Source: Campanula takesimana
Lineage: Eukaryota > Streptophyta > Magnoliopsida > Asterales > Campanulaceae
Direction: 5' to 3'
NCBI GenBank assembly: GCA_026119855.1
Contig: JAOWBW010000861.1
Coordinates: 62,001 to 126,000 of the forward strand
DNA length: 64,000 nt
The position numbers and the translations under genes were made by a program. This document shows positions 43,993 through 54,363 of this stretch, piece after piece. Numbering within the stretch: the stretch's first letter is position 1; every line of letters starts with the position of its first letter. A model generated the notes under the pieces. It saw only the letters and a list, made by a program, of their open reading frames with translations. It did no database searches and was not told the origin of the DNA.

Positions 43993-46900
43993 ATGGCAGA
44001 ATCAAAAGCTATTTACCCAGATGCTCACAGCTATTTCATAAAACCTAATTTCTATGATTCTGATGTTGGGGCCCTCATAAAAGAGTTACTTGAGGCGAAT
44101 GAACTGCTTGATTTCATGGGAGCAAGACCCCCAATCTATGAAGAGCTATGCAGAGAGATTTACATTGTAGGAAAAAGAAACAAGGAGGACAACTCAATCA
44201 CAGCCACCATTGACAACACAGAGATAATCATCACTCAGGATTTGGTTCACGAAGTCTATGGAATCCCCAACAAACAAGAAGTAGAGAAGAACATTTGGAA
44301 TAGAAATTCAGAAAGATTGAAGCCAGTTTATGAAAAGTTCTTTGGTGTTGAAGTCCATGAGTTCAAGGATGTACAGGACAAAGCTGTTACCAAAGACAAG
44401 TCTGACATCTTCAAATCAACCCTCATGGATGTGGTCAACAAAGCCATTGATGGGAAGCAATCTTCATTTGACCAATGGGAGCAAATGAATGGAAGCAGAT
44501 GCTGAGCTTGATGACAACAGATACAAACTGGTGCACTGTTCTCCTTCACAACTTCCAACTTGTCTCCTCAATATCCTCTCTCAAGTTCAAAAAGCAAACT
44601 GGAAAGATGAACAACTTCAGATTTATGAGTGGAATCCTTGAGGTTTTGATCCCAAGACTTAAACCTTCTCTTAACAAGAAATGGCTGAAAATAGTGAAGC
44701 TGTCTGAGACAAGATGCTTCAATGACAGAACAGTTGTCTTGAAGCAAAAGAAAGGAGGTGTAGTGAAAGGTGCTAATGATGGAAGCACTAGAGATTTCAA
44801 TGATGCCTTAGAAAAGGAAAGAGAGGAATACAAAAGAAAGATAGCACACTGGAAGGACTTGGTAGCATTGGGTACAAGTGGAAAAGAAGAAGTTTACAAG
44901 AGAAGAAAGAAGATTGCAAAAACAAAATCAAGAAAACTGGAGTTTTTAAGAAGAATGTTGTGTCTCTTGCCAAAACTGGTGAGAAAGGAAAAGAAAAGGC
45001 TGATCATGTAGCTGACAGTGAGAAGACTGTATCTGACAGCCATGGAAAAGATGATGAAGAAATGGATGCTGCTGACAGTCATAAGGATGAAACCACAGGT
45101 CAAGCTGATGTTGGTGATGCTGATATAGATCCCCAAGAAATCTAGGCAGCTATTGACTTGTCCAAAATAAAGCAGAAAGGCAAGCAACCTCTGACAGCCA
45201 TCCCCACCAGGAAAGCTGTCACAAGATCACAGGTAACATCTTCCTCTCCCCTTCCTTCTACTGTCTTGCCTCAAAAAAGAAAACCAGAAAAGACAGAACC
45301 AAAACCCAAGAAAACCAAACAAAATACCCCTCCCCCTTCTCCAAAATCAACAACTGTCAGTCCTTCTATTGAAAATCATTATCAACCTCCAAGGACCAAT
45401 CTAGCTCTGACCATCATTCTGCTGTAGAATCAATCCTAAATCTCAATGAACCATTAGGAGAGCAAACCTTAAGGGGGAATAGTGATGAGAATATTCCATC
45501 TGCCCAACCTCAGCTGTCAGCCAAAATTCTAAGTGCTATTGAAGCTATTAGATTGGATGGACATCCTAATACTGAAAAAGCTGTTCTCATTCATCTTAAT
45601 CAAGTGTTGAATGAAGGTGAGATAAGGATAGCCATAGAAGAACTTAGGATTAGGCTAATGAAAGAGAGAAGTGGTCCAGGAGAATCATCCAGTCATCCCA
45701 GTCAGACAGCTATGGAAACTGATACTCATTCCATCCCTTCCATACCTGATAAAGAGGCTGAGAATGAGCCTGCTCCAAATTTTCAAAGTGATAGGGGGAA
45801 TGTTAGTCAAATACATGAAGTGATTCAAAGATTAAACAAAGAAGGACATGAGATTGATCCCAAAAGAGTTTCAAGGGGAGAATTGTTCTTGAAAGCATGT
45901 AAAGGGCTTACTTATGATGGAACCCCAGAAAATGAAAAAGCTCTTATTCTTGAGCTTGAAAAGAGAATAGCCAAATCTTATGTCAGTGGAGCCTTGAACT
46001 ACCTCAAAGCCCATTTCATAGCTGAACTTCATATGAACTATCCTGATCCATCACCTCACTCTCTCTCCAAACCTTTAACCAATCTCTCTGCTCCTTCCAA
46101 GCCCATCCCTTCAATCCCTGGAAATGAACCCTTTCAAGAACCCTCTCATAGCCCAAACCTGGCTGGACATGGCCAAGATATCTCTGACAGTGAACCCATC
46201 CATGACAGTCCTCTTAGCCCTGACAGTCATGACATTTCTCCATCTCATTCAAGCCCTCCAATTCTCAATCAATTCTTTCTTCCCAAAAGAGAACCCTGGA
46301 TGCTAAAATGTGGCATTGATTTTTCTTACTCATCCATCAAAAAGGCAAATGATAAGTTAGAAGATGTTGTTCACATCCCAGAAATTGCTAATCCCTTCAC
46401 TTATCATAAATTCTGGGAATTGTCCAGAAATGGACTGATTTTAGTGGCAAGAAACCTTGCAGGACTGGTTTTCTTTGCCTATGAAGAATGGAAAAAGTCC
46501 AGAACAGCCTCCACCTCCAATTTTGTCCATCAAATCCCATCTCTCCCTAAATTCATCACTCCAAATACACTTGTTGATTGGGAAAGACTCTTTAGCCAAC
46601 TCCTCTCTCCATCACTATATTCCTGCCTCTATATGCCTCTGGGACTAGTCTACTCCTTGTGCATTGATCTTGCCAAGACATTCTATTATTCTCTGTTTGA
46701 GAGAAAGTTTGCACTTATGCTTTTCATAAGCAAAGGAGGAGTCAATATCTTTCATCCAGTCCTTCACCCAGGAATTGAGCCACTTCTTTCAAATCCAATC
46801 TCTGTTGATCCCTTACTTTTTAACTCTCCCAATGTCAACTCTATCTCCATGAGAAAGAAATCAATCCCAGAGATCAAACAGTTCAGGGAATCCTTAGCTG

Positions 46901-47385
46901 TCAGCCACAACAGAGTCAATGATATTATTGATGTCTCTTCAGACTCTGACAGCTCTGGAAATAATGATGATGATAATGCTACAAGCCCAAATGCAGACTC
47001 ACCAATCAATATTCCATCTCCTACCACCAAAAGCCCTCCTCAGCAATCCTCTCATACTTCCCCTGAACCTCAAGCACCAACTCAACACCAACCTGGCCCA
47101 TCCTCTATGCCCAAGCAAGAGAAGACAGCAAGAAGAAAGAAAAAGCACTTGTGGGGTCCAATGAGAATCAGAAATGACCAAATGCCACTGAGGAAGGATC
47201 AGCTCAGAGCAAGGGAAGATGACTCCTTCAAGTATGATGACAGGATGACTTGGGAATGGAACAATGAATTCTATTACAGAGGGGTTGAACCAGATATGAG
47301 AAGAATGCTGGAAGAAGAAAGAGATGACCTTCTGTCTGCAAGACAAGAGCGTGAAGAATTCTATGATCAACTTCATGATGCATGA
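43993..47385 (+). pseudogene. Element E post-pol sense ORF region (broken), env-like position
   Basis: Begins with ATG in an ATCAATGGC context. Open pieces follow in changing frames: 43993-44505, 44475-45011, 44960-45145, 45158-45427 and 45553-47385. These imply shifts near 44480-44500, 44900 and 45410, and an in-frame TAG at 45143-45145. The first piece (LVHEVYGIPNKQE, KPVYEKFFGVEV) resembles uncharacterised plant retroelement proteins. Next comes a Lys/Glu-rich, probably coiled-coil segment (LEKEREEYKRKIAHW), then a low-complexity Ser/Pro/Lys region. The last piece (610 codons) has moderately hydrophobic stretches (LYMPLGLVYSLCIDLAKTF) and an acidic Ser-rich segment. Sirevirus env-like genes occupy this position, but I see no clear signal peptide, so the role is unknown. 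Confidence 0.6.
45553..47385 (+). CDS. Longest open piece of the element E post-pol ORF (610 aa)
   Basis: The largest intact frame after pol; the frame is already open from about 45410. It contains two related segments of about 40 residues, NTEKAVLIHLNQVLNEGEIR (about residues 5-24) and NEKALILELEKRIAKSYVS (about residues 121-139), suggesting an internal duplication. The C-terminal third is disordered and Ser/Pro-rich, then basic (RRKKKHLWGP) and ends in a Glu/Arg-rich probable helix. Repeated SDS and DS(H/P) segments are encoded by TGACAG motifs. It ends about 235 bp before the 3' LTR. Confidence 0.6.
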   Translation: MDGHPNTEKAVLIHLNQVLNEGEIRIAIEELRIRLMKERSGPGESSSHPSQTAMETDTHSIPSIPDKEAENEPAPNFQSDRGNVSQIHEVIQRLNKEGHEIDPKRVSRGELFLKACKGLTYDGTPENEKALILELEKRIAKSYVSGALNYLKAHFIAELHMNYPDPSPHSLSKPLTNLSAPSKPIPSIPGNEPFQEPSHSPNLAGHGQDISDSEPIHDSPLSPDSHDISPSHSSPPILNQFFLPKREPWMLKCGIDFSYSSIKKANDKLEDVVHIPEIANPFTYHKFWELSRNGLILVARNLAGLVFFAYEEWKKSRTASTSNFVHQIPSLPKFITPNTLVDWERLFSQLLSPSLYSCLYMPLGLVYSLCIDLAKTFYYSLFERKFALMLFISKGGVNIFHPVLHPGIEPLLSNPISVDPLLFNSPNVNSISMRKKSIPEIKQFRESLAVSHNRVNDIIDVSSDSDSSGNNDDDNATSPNADSPINIPSPTTKSPPQQSSHTSPEPQAPTQHQPGPSSMPKQEKTARRKKKHLWGPMRIRNDQMPLRKDQLRAREDDSFKYDDRMTWEWNNEFYYRGVEPDMRRMLEEERDDLLSARQEREEFYDQLHDA

Positions 47386-47605
47386 CCCTTTATGGTGTAT
47401 TGAAATGATTGTTGTATTTTGGTGTTTGAAACAATTTTTTTTATTGATGGATATAATACCTAAACATCTCTTCTTTGAGTTACATTCAAGTATTTCTATT
47501 TCATTCAAAAGTACTTGTGAATGTTGAGAATCCCTGAATTATCTAATTTCATACCTTTCTTATCATTAACTGTGAAGACAAGTTCTAAATATATCTTCCT
47601 TTACC

Positions 47606-47619
47606 AAAAAGGGGGAAAT
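47606..47619 (+). other. Polypurine tract of element E
   Basis: AAAAAGGGGGAAAT lies immediately before the 3' LTR start TGTTAGG, a textbook plus-strand primer. Confidence 0.9.
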
Positions 47620-49051
47620 TGTTAGGACCTAACTTTGATCAAAGTCATAGTTAGATGGTTTTGATAAAGGAATATATAAGGAACAGGGTTTATATCAAAA
47701 GATGAAAACTGTCAGTCATGACTGACAGTTAAGATGATAACTGACCAAATCAACACTCATATTCATCTTGTTACTCAACAGTTATGTAACTCAAAATGGC
47801 TGAGAACAATAAGTTAATTACATGTTTACATTATTCAAATCAAATACATGTCTTAACTAATGATCTAAGCCATAGTATAAACTGACAACTAAGGCTTCAG
47901 TTTATCTAACAGCTGTGAGTCTGACAGCTATGATTCTCATTCTTACATTGATTGTACTACTACAAAAACATGAATCATATATCTGTTCTAAGCCATCAAG
48001 ATCTTTAAACAGATCCTCCACCCATATTGAAGATCATCTCTGATAGCTAAGCCTTGTTGTGATCTGACAGCTATGGCTTCTTCATCAGACAGCCATTGTT
48101 CTGTCTCATCCTTTGCTATCACAATCTCAACCAAGATGGATCCCGTATCTTCACAGCTATCAAGACCACCATTGAAGACCTTCTGGAAGCCATTCCCTCA
48201 ATCCAGCTCAATGAAGACCTGCAAGTGGACAAGTGGGGCAAAGACCAGTCAAAGACACATTAATGGTGCTGCAACAGTCATATTCCAACGGCTACATTAA
48301 TGTGTATAAATAGAAGACTTCATCCTCTGCACAAACTCCCCTTTTTGACAATCCAAAAACACCCTTTCCCTTACCCCTTACACTCCTCCTCTAATTCAAA
48401 CCTTACACATCAATCCCTACCCTTCAAACATTATTCCAAATCCAAACCTTCAGCCCCTGTTTCTACTACAACAACCTCAGTGTGATAACTCACAATTAGC
48501 AAATCTTGAGACTGTACTTCAAGTTGAAAAAGCACTTAAGACTGTAATTTAAGTGTATGATTGTAAACACCTAAGACTGTACTTTAGGTGTATAAATATT
48601 TTGTAAACACTCAAGACTGTACTTTGAGTGTATTTATGTTGTAAATCTTGAGACTGTACTTCAAGTTGTAAAAGCACTTAAGACTGTACTTTAAGTGTAT
48701 CCCTAGTTGACTGTACTAATTAGGAAGAGGAAGTTCAAGGAACTTACCTATCAATTTGTGTAATTCTTGTTGATTAAGAGTATAATAAATTGATCTCACT
48801 TGTCAAAGTTTGACAGTGGGGGTGGATGTAGGAGGAGTGAACTCTGAACCACTTTAAATCTTGTTGTGTTATTTCCTTTTCTGCAATCACACACACACTC
48901 TTGCATTATTTCATTGTGTTAATTGTCCTATCATCATTTCAAACCATATATATATATATATATATATTCCGCTGCACAACTCTTCAAATATCTGACAGCT
49001 AAGCCAAACCATAGCTGTCTGATCATTTGCAATTCAAACAAGGGCCTTTCA
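47620..49051 (+). repeat. 3' LTR of element E
   Basis: 1432 bp, about 8 substitutions and 2 indels from the 5' LTR. It retains the TATA box, the hairpin array and the (AT)n run. Confidence 0.93.
48505..48697 (+). repeat. Hairpin array, 3' LTR copy
   Basis: Same six hairpins as at 36110-36302, offset by 12395 bp, with no stem changes that I can see. In the 3' LTR the array would lie in the 3' part of the genomic RNA if it is within R, so it may act in RNA 3' end formation. Confidence 0.82.
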
Positions 49052-49056
49052 CTTTA

Positions 49057-51310
49057 TAATTGTAGAAACAACATTGGCGAAAACATTGTCCAAAACATTG
49101 TCATTCGATGAACTAAACGTATAGATTTTTTTTTTTTTTTTTGCATTAAGCATATCAATACTTAAAACCCTTGACGTACGCCCCAAAATATGGTTATCTC
49201 TCTGTATCTCTCTCTTCATTTTTTTAAAAGAAAAATTTGATTTGCTCTAGGAAAACAAAAAACTTCATTATCTAAAACCCTTGATATACATTGTCCGACC
49301 TTTAATTTACTCAACCATTTACTATACAAACTTTAGGCAATTTAAGAATAACTGTTAAAAAGAAGAAAAAAAAATCTCTTGTACCAAAAAACAAATCATA
49401 CTTAAGATTTATATATTATTGTTATATACTCCCTCCGTCTTAAAATGATCTTCTCATTTGCCATTTCTCGTTGTAACGATTTCGTGTTAGAAGATTTTGG
49501 AACTTCGAATATACAGAGAGTTTGATAAAATATGTGATTTGATTTTAATTTTTGATGTATTGGCGGTGATGTTGATAATTCTTTTGAAGTTTATTATTTG
49601 TTGAAACACTTTCTTAGCATAGTTTAGTAAATTTAGAGGCATATACTTACCTTGCATAAGGCGGCCGGTCGGTGATAGTGATAGGAGCCAGAATGGGGAA
49701 ATTGGGATTAGGAAAGAGAGGAAGAAGGTTGGAGCATTTTTCGACTTATTTGAATTTGAAATTGCTGGAGAGAAACTTTTAAAAACGATCAAGAATAAAC
49801 GTGTTTGATTATCCATTGTCCACGTGTCACAATACAGGAAGCTTCTTGCATAAGGGACATCTAACCCACACATGTACGAAAATACCCCTCAATGTGCGAA
49901 AAAATGCGAAAACCTTCTTTATTGAATAAGAACTCATACATCCTGAAATATTAAGATTTCAAGAATCGATAAAACAAAGTAAAAAAAATTGATTATTGAC
50001 AGTTTAGCATTTAAATTTATATTTACATATTATTAAATATTTACAAAAAATTAATTCACATCTATAATTTAATAGCATGAAATGGGATAAAAATAACTCA
50101 TTTAGTGCTACTTAATTACATCCAAAAAATTCACGTTGTAAATGTAACTAATTCGGAACGGTAAATATAAATTCACAAAAAGTGCCATAAAACTTGGCTT
50201 ACAAAATGATGTGTCATGTTTTTTATTGGTGTTTTCAATTAGAGTGTGCGAGGTCCACAATCGATGCAACCAAAAAGATATCGACACTTCATTTTGTATT
50301 CTTTTCTTTTTTTAAACTTCTTTTGTACTCCTCGCAATACTTAATTCAAAATACACTATATATGGATCCATGAGAAAGTCATAATTCGTCCTCAACATAT
50401 GCAGGTAATACTAACAGTTCAAATCTATTGGAAAGAATGTTACTGGCCAAGCATTTATCTACAAATGACTTCAAAATTCATCTCTATCATGCCCATACAA
50501 TGGAAACAGAAAGCTAATTTAAATACATGATAAATGAAAACTATGTTTTGGTCAATTTTAAACTAAGTCGGGCTATTTTTTGTGTCAGGAAATCTACATA
50601 CAAATGGCAAACATCCATATACAATCGTCAAACATGCCATATCTCAATAGGGACGTGTCATAATTTCCATTCTTCAACTCATACCCGAAGCTTAATTTTC
50701 TGTTTTGCAATTTAAACAAAAAAACCAACTTGAAAATATGAAAAAAGAAAATCATGCATTGACTCGTTTTAAACCATCTTAGTCAATTTTTGTGAAAAGA
50801 AAGTCTTCATACAGATGGCAAATATCAACTCCTTCCGGCCCAAAACAAACTTCCTACTTCAACATTTTTGAATATTTACAATTTTTTTTAATAAAATAAA
50901 TTCATCTTTTATTAGAGAAAAACTCAAATAATTTTTTATGGAAACTCATTTCTTCCCATATTCAACCCCCTTCCCAAATGTCAGAGAAAACGTACGTCCT
51001 TTATTTCAGTTTAAAGTTCTTATTTTCTATTTGGTTTTGTCTCAATGTAAAGTTCTTAGTTTCTTTTTATTTAAAATGAACAATATGACCCACTTGTCAA
51101 TCTCTCAAAAAAAAAAACTCCAACCCAATCCCTCTGTGCTAAATTACATTTCATACTCACAACATTTAATTTTTTAAAATATTTTTGTAAAGCAAAATAA
51201 AGACATTTGACTTGGACGGACGAAGTGATCTTTTTCTGAAAGAGACTATCAATTATTTTAAGTCCTCAAAAATTGAAATTTTCATTAAATTGAAGTAACT
51301 CACCTTATAA
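49057..51310. other. Intergenic, AT-rich, with MITE relics
   Basis: No gene is supported. A single Stowaway-type end (CTCCCTCCGTCTTAAAATG) is at about 49429, and decayed ends are near 50829 and 51215. On the reverse strand at about 49820-49656 a leader-like sequence ends in CAAG|GTAAGTATA, an excellent donor, and may be a leftover 5' exon; its open frame has no recognised features. Confidence 0.5.
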
Positions 51311-51312
51311 TA

Positions 51313-51531
51313 CTCCATCTGTCCCATATTTATCGCTATTTATTTACCTTTGGGCGTCCCATACTTATTGTTACTTACCTAAAATGTTATATTTCCTCTC
51401 TCTTACCCACTCACAACAATATCTACTCACTTATTTTCTCTTTCCTACCAACTCACAACAATCACTTTTCGAACATATTTTTAATCCACGTGCACTCTTA
51501 TTTAGTAGCAATAAGTATGAAACGGAAGGAG
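51313..51531. mobile_element. Stowaway-like MITE (219 bp)
   Basis: Left CTCCATCTGTCCCATATTTA and right (reversed) CTCCTTCCGTTTCATACTTA ends, with TA on both sides. Confidence 0.78.
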
Positions 51532-51947
51532 TACTCTTTAGTTATCATAACCATTGTTCCTTTTTTTTTAAAAAAAAAAAAAACCCCGTTTTTCCTTTTT
51601 AATTAAGTTAATTAAGTCCTGAAAATTAAAGATATTATTTAAGCCAATCAACTCACCCTCACTCTTTAGTTATCTTAACAATCATTTTATACTCACAACT
51701 ATTTTTCCAATCAAATTTAAAAAAAATATGAAATCTTTCTTTCATTTTTGTGTAACTATAAGGGGGCGTTTGGTTCGGATGAAATTTTTTAAAGGAATGT
51801 AATGGTCAATGGAATTGAATTCCTTAAGGAATTGGAATGGAAAAAAATTGGTCAAACCTTGTGTTTGGTTGGCACGGAATGGAATGGAATTGTCATTCAA
51901 TTCCTTGGCAATTCATATTTGGTTTCACGACAAAACTATTGGAATGT

Positions 51948-52575
51948 AATTAATATAATAATAATAAATATTATCATTATTATAATAACAATAATAATAA
52001 TAAATATAATAATAATAATAGTAAATATTATTATTATATTAGTATTATTATTATTTATTATAAATAATAATAATAATAATACAACAATAATAATAATAAT
52101 ATATATTATTATTATTATTTATTATTATTGTTACTATATTTATCATTATTTTTATATTATTATTATTATTTATTATTATTATTATTATTTATTATTTTTA
52201 TTAATATACTTATCAATATTATTATTTATTATTATTTTTATATTTATTATTTTACTACTACTATTATTGTTATTATTTATTTATTTATTATTATTATTAT
52301 TATTATTTATTTATTATTATTAATGATAATATATTTATAATTATAATTATATTATGTTTTTTTTTATTATATTTATTATTATTAGTATTGTTTATTATTA
52401 TTAATATTATTATTATTACATATATTATTATTATTTATTTATTTATTATTATTATTATTATATTTACTATTATTTTTTATTTTTTATTATATCTATTATA
52501 ATTATAATTATTTTATTTTATTTTATATTATTATATTGATTATTATTATTATTATTATTATTACTATTTTTTATT
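51948..52575. repeat. AAT/ATT microsatellite tract
   Basis: About 620 bp of almost pure A+T made of AAT/ATT/TTTA units, starting as AATAAT and switching to ATTATT. The 173-codon open frame across it is an artefact of the repeat (Ile/Tyr/Leu only). Confidence 0.9.
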
Positions 52576-52584
52576 ACTCTAATA

Positions 52585-52848
52585 CTCCCTCCGTCCCTAT
52601 TTACCTTACAAAAATTGCCATTTTGGGTGTCCCTATTTACATTACAAAATCCCAAAAAGAAACTTTTAAACATTTTTTAAATAGTGGGACCCACTTGTCA
52701 TACTTACAACAACTATCCACTTACTTTTCTCTACCCACTTTATCTCTCTCACTCAACTATCTACACTCACATCACATCAACTTTACAATTATTTTCTTAA
52801 TCTTTGTGCAAAGCCTCATTTTTGTAAGGTAAATAGGGACGGAGGGAG
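52585..52848. mobile_element. Stowaway-like MITE (264 bp) nested in the Tourist-like element
   Basis: CTCCCTCCGTCCCTATTTAC on the left and its inverse on the right, extending to about 30 paired bases, with TA on both sides. Confidence 0.9.
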
Positions 52849-53071
52849 TAATAGGTATTCTTAATTTCTTCAATTCCATCAATGGAATGAAATTGATGGA
52901 ATCGAGCATTCCTCCCATTTTAGGATGGAATGACAAATTCCTTCATGGAATGGAAAACATGGCAATGAAATTAGTGAAACGGAATTGAGCATTCTATTCA
53001 CTCAGTTTACCACAAACCAAACGCCCCCTAAAATAATGCTAATTGTTCGAAGAGAAACGGATTAAACCATA

Positions 53072-53301
53072 CTCCTTCCGTCCCGCTCGAATTAGAAGCT
53101 TGGTCAAGTGATTTATACTTTTCCTAACAATTCGAAGAAAAATAATATCTTAATAAAAAACTAAATAAAGTTATTTAGTTTATTATTAATTGTGATAAAA
53201 TAACAATTTTTTATTTTTTATTAGCTTTAATATTTTTTCTTCAAATTATTGGTCAATGTATAAATTGTTTGACCAAAAATCCTAATTCGAATGGGACAGA
53301 G
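53072..53301. mobile_element. Stowaway-like MITE (230 bp)
   Basis: CTCCTTCCGTCCCGCTCGAA on the left and reversed CTCTGTCCCATTCGAATTAG on the right, with TA flanks. Confidence 0.78.
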
Positions 53302-53449
53302 TAACTTTTCCACTCCCCAAAATACTCCTCAGAAACACGCCGCCTTCTACTTGGTCCTACCGGACAGAGTAACTTTTCCACTCTCCACAGAAACACGCCA
53401 CCTTCTACTTGGTCCTACCGGACAGATAACTTTTCCACTCCCCAAAGTT
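53294..53449. repeat. Short tandem duplication upstream of the S21 gene
   Basis: A unit of 68 then 58 bp, beginning GGACAG(AG)TAACTTTTCCACTC, occurs at 53294, 53362 and partly at 53420. It starts within the end of the preceding MITE. Confidence 0.75.
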
Positions 53450-53714
53450 CTCCCTACGTTTCATTTCATTTGAGACTTTTAGTCAACTTAGGATCGTTTT
53501 GGTCAATAATTTATAAAAAAATTTATGATTCTAATGGAAATTTAAACTTTTTAAAATGATTCACCCCGAGTCAACTCAGAGTCCAACTCGTCCTGGTTAC
53601 ACCCCGAGTCAACTCACTTGACCCCACCGCTATCCAAAACTGAATCAGTTTTATCCACCAAATCCAGAACTCATCCTTTAAAACCAAAAAACAAAAGCTC
53701 AAAATTGCACATCA

Positions 53715-54144
53715 ATGGCGTCCTCCCTCCCCAATTTCCTCTCCTTCCTCCTTCCCACCAAAGCTCCGCCGCCTCCCACCAAATTACCACCGTCCCAAGT
53801 CTCTCTCTCCACCGAAACCAGAGAAATATCCTCCGGCCTGCCCCCCACAAACATTATCATTATCATCATCAAATAATTCCGATGTAATGTCGGTGGTTTG
53901 CCCGTCGTTCGCTTACTCAAACACGCTGTACTGCAGACAGTACCACGTTCAGATTGAGGCGGAGGAAGAGGAAGATGCGGAGTCGCTGGTGCAGTGGTTC
54001 CGGCGAGAGGTGATGAGAGCCGGGATTATCCAAGAAGCTAAGTGCCGGAAATTCCTTGAGAATAAGCAGGAGAAAGCTAAGCGCAAAACTCAAGAAGCTG
54101 CCAAACGCAATCGAAAAAGGTTCAATTTGCTGTTTTGGTTTTAA
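53715..54144 (+). CDS. RPS21: Plastid 30S ribosomal protein S21 (nuclear gene), apparent frameshift
   Basis: bS21 binds the 3' domain of 16S rRNA in the small subunit; this version would act in chloroplasts. The conserved core FRREVMRAGIIQEAKCRKFLENK and a Lys/Arg-rich tail (KRKTQEAAKRNRKR) are open from 53887 (about residues 37-77 of that stretch). The likely start is ATG 53715 (ATCAATGGCG context), giving a Ser/Pro-rich, acidic-poor transit-peptide-like N-terminus. That frame differs by one base from the S21 core, and both frames are open on either side of a CCCCCC run at about 53841-53846. This suggests a one-base insertion there (sequencing error or pseudogenisation). Some homologues have a longer C-terminus; a downstream exon cannot be assigned. 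AATAAA at about 54316 may be the poly(A) signal. The family is named GHS1 in Arabidopsis. Confidence 0.85.
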
Positions 54145-54363
54145 TGGAAATTTAGGATCGTTTCTATCTGTGTTTATGTGTGCGAGTTTTATGTGTGTTC
54201 ATGTGTGTGTTTTATTGTGTGCCCCAGCTTGTTCGTGAAGAAGATGAAGAAATAGGGCTCAAGTAGCTGCAAGCTATTTCTTTCTTGTTTATTGTGCACC
54301 GATGAATGAACGACCAATAAAACCAAAACAGCAAATGGACAGGTGTAAGGAAATGCTAGAGAC
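54145..54363 (+). other. 3' region of the S21 gene
   Basis: Contains a GTGTGT-rich stretch, a possible acceptor CCCCAG near 54230 and AATAAA at about 54316. It may be the 3' UTR or contain a small last exon; I cannot decide. Confidence 0.45.

Larger units (their letters stand above)
35213..49051 (+). mobile_element. Element E: very long Sirevirus-like Ty1/copia retrotransposon with extra ORFs
   Basis: LTRs at 35213-36656 (1444 bp) and 47620-49051 (1432 bp) with TGTTAGG...CTTTCA ends, flanked by perfect CTTTA duplications (35208-35212 and 49052-49056). I count about 8 substitutions and 2 indels between the LTRs, about 0.6%, so insertion is recent. Gag, PR, INT, RT and RNase H are in copia order. 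About 5.2 kb then separates pol from the 3' LTR and holds an intact antisense ORF and a long broken sense ORF. Large size, a long gag with coiled coil, and extra sequence after pol point to the Sirevirus (Maximus/SIRE) lineage. Several single-base frameshifts break pol and the sense ORF. Confidence 0.92.
51762..53028. mobile_element. Tourist-like (PIF/Harbinger) element, 1267 bp, non-autonomous
   Basis: Terminal inverted repeats GGGGGCGTTTGGTT are flanked by TAA on both sides (51759-51761 and 53029-53031), the target size and ends of PIF/Harbinger elements. The subterminal parts also pair (GGAATGGAATTG-type sequence at both ends). About half of the element is A+T microsatellite and it contains a Stowaway MITE; no transposase is present. 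Confidence 0.8.

Noticed and set aside
49487..49873. 128-codon reverse-strand ORF
   Set aside because: It reads through a strong splice donor into AT-rich DNA and has no recognisable features; kept only as a note on a possible leader exon.
51802..52323. 173-codon hydrophobic protein
   Set aside because: Translation of an AAT/ATT microsatellite; only Ile, Tyr, Leu and Asn.
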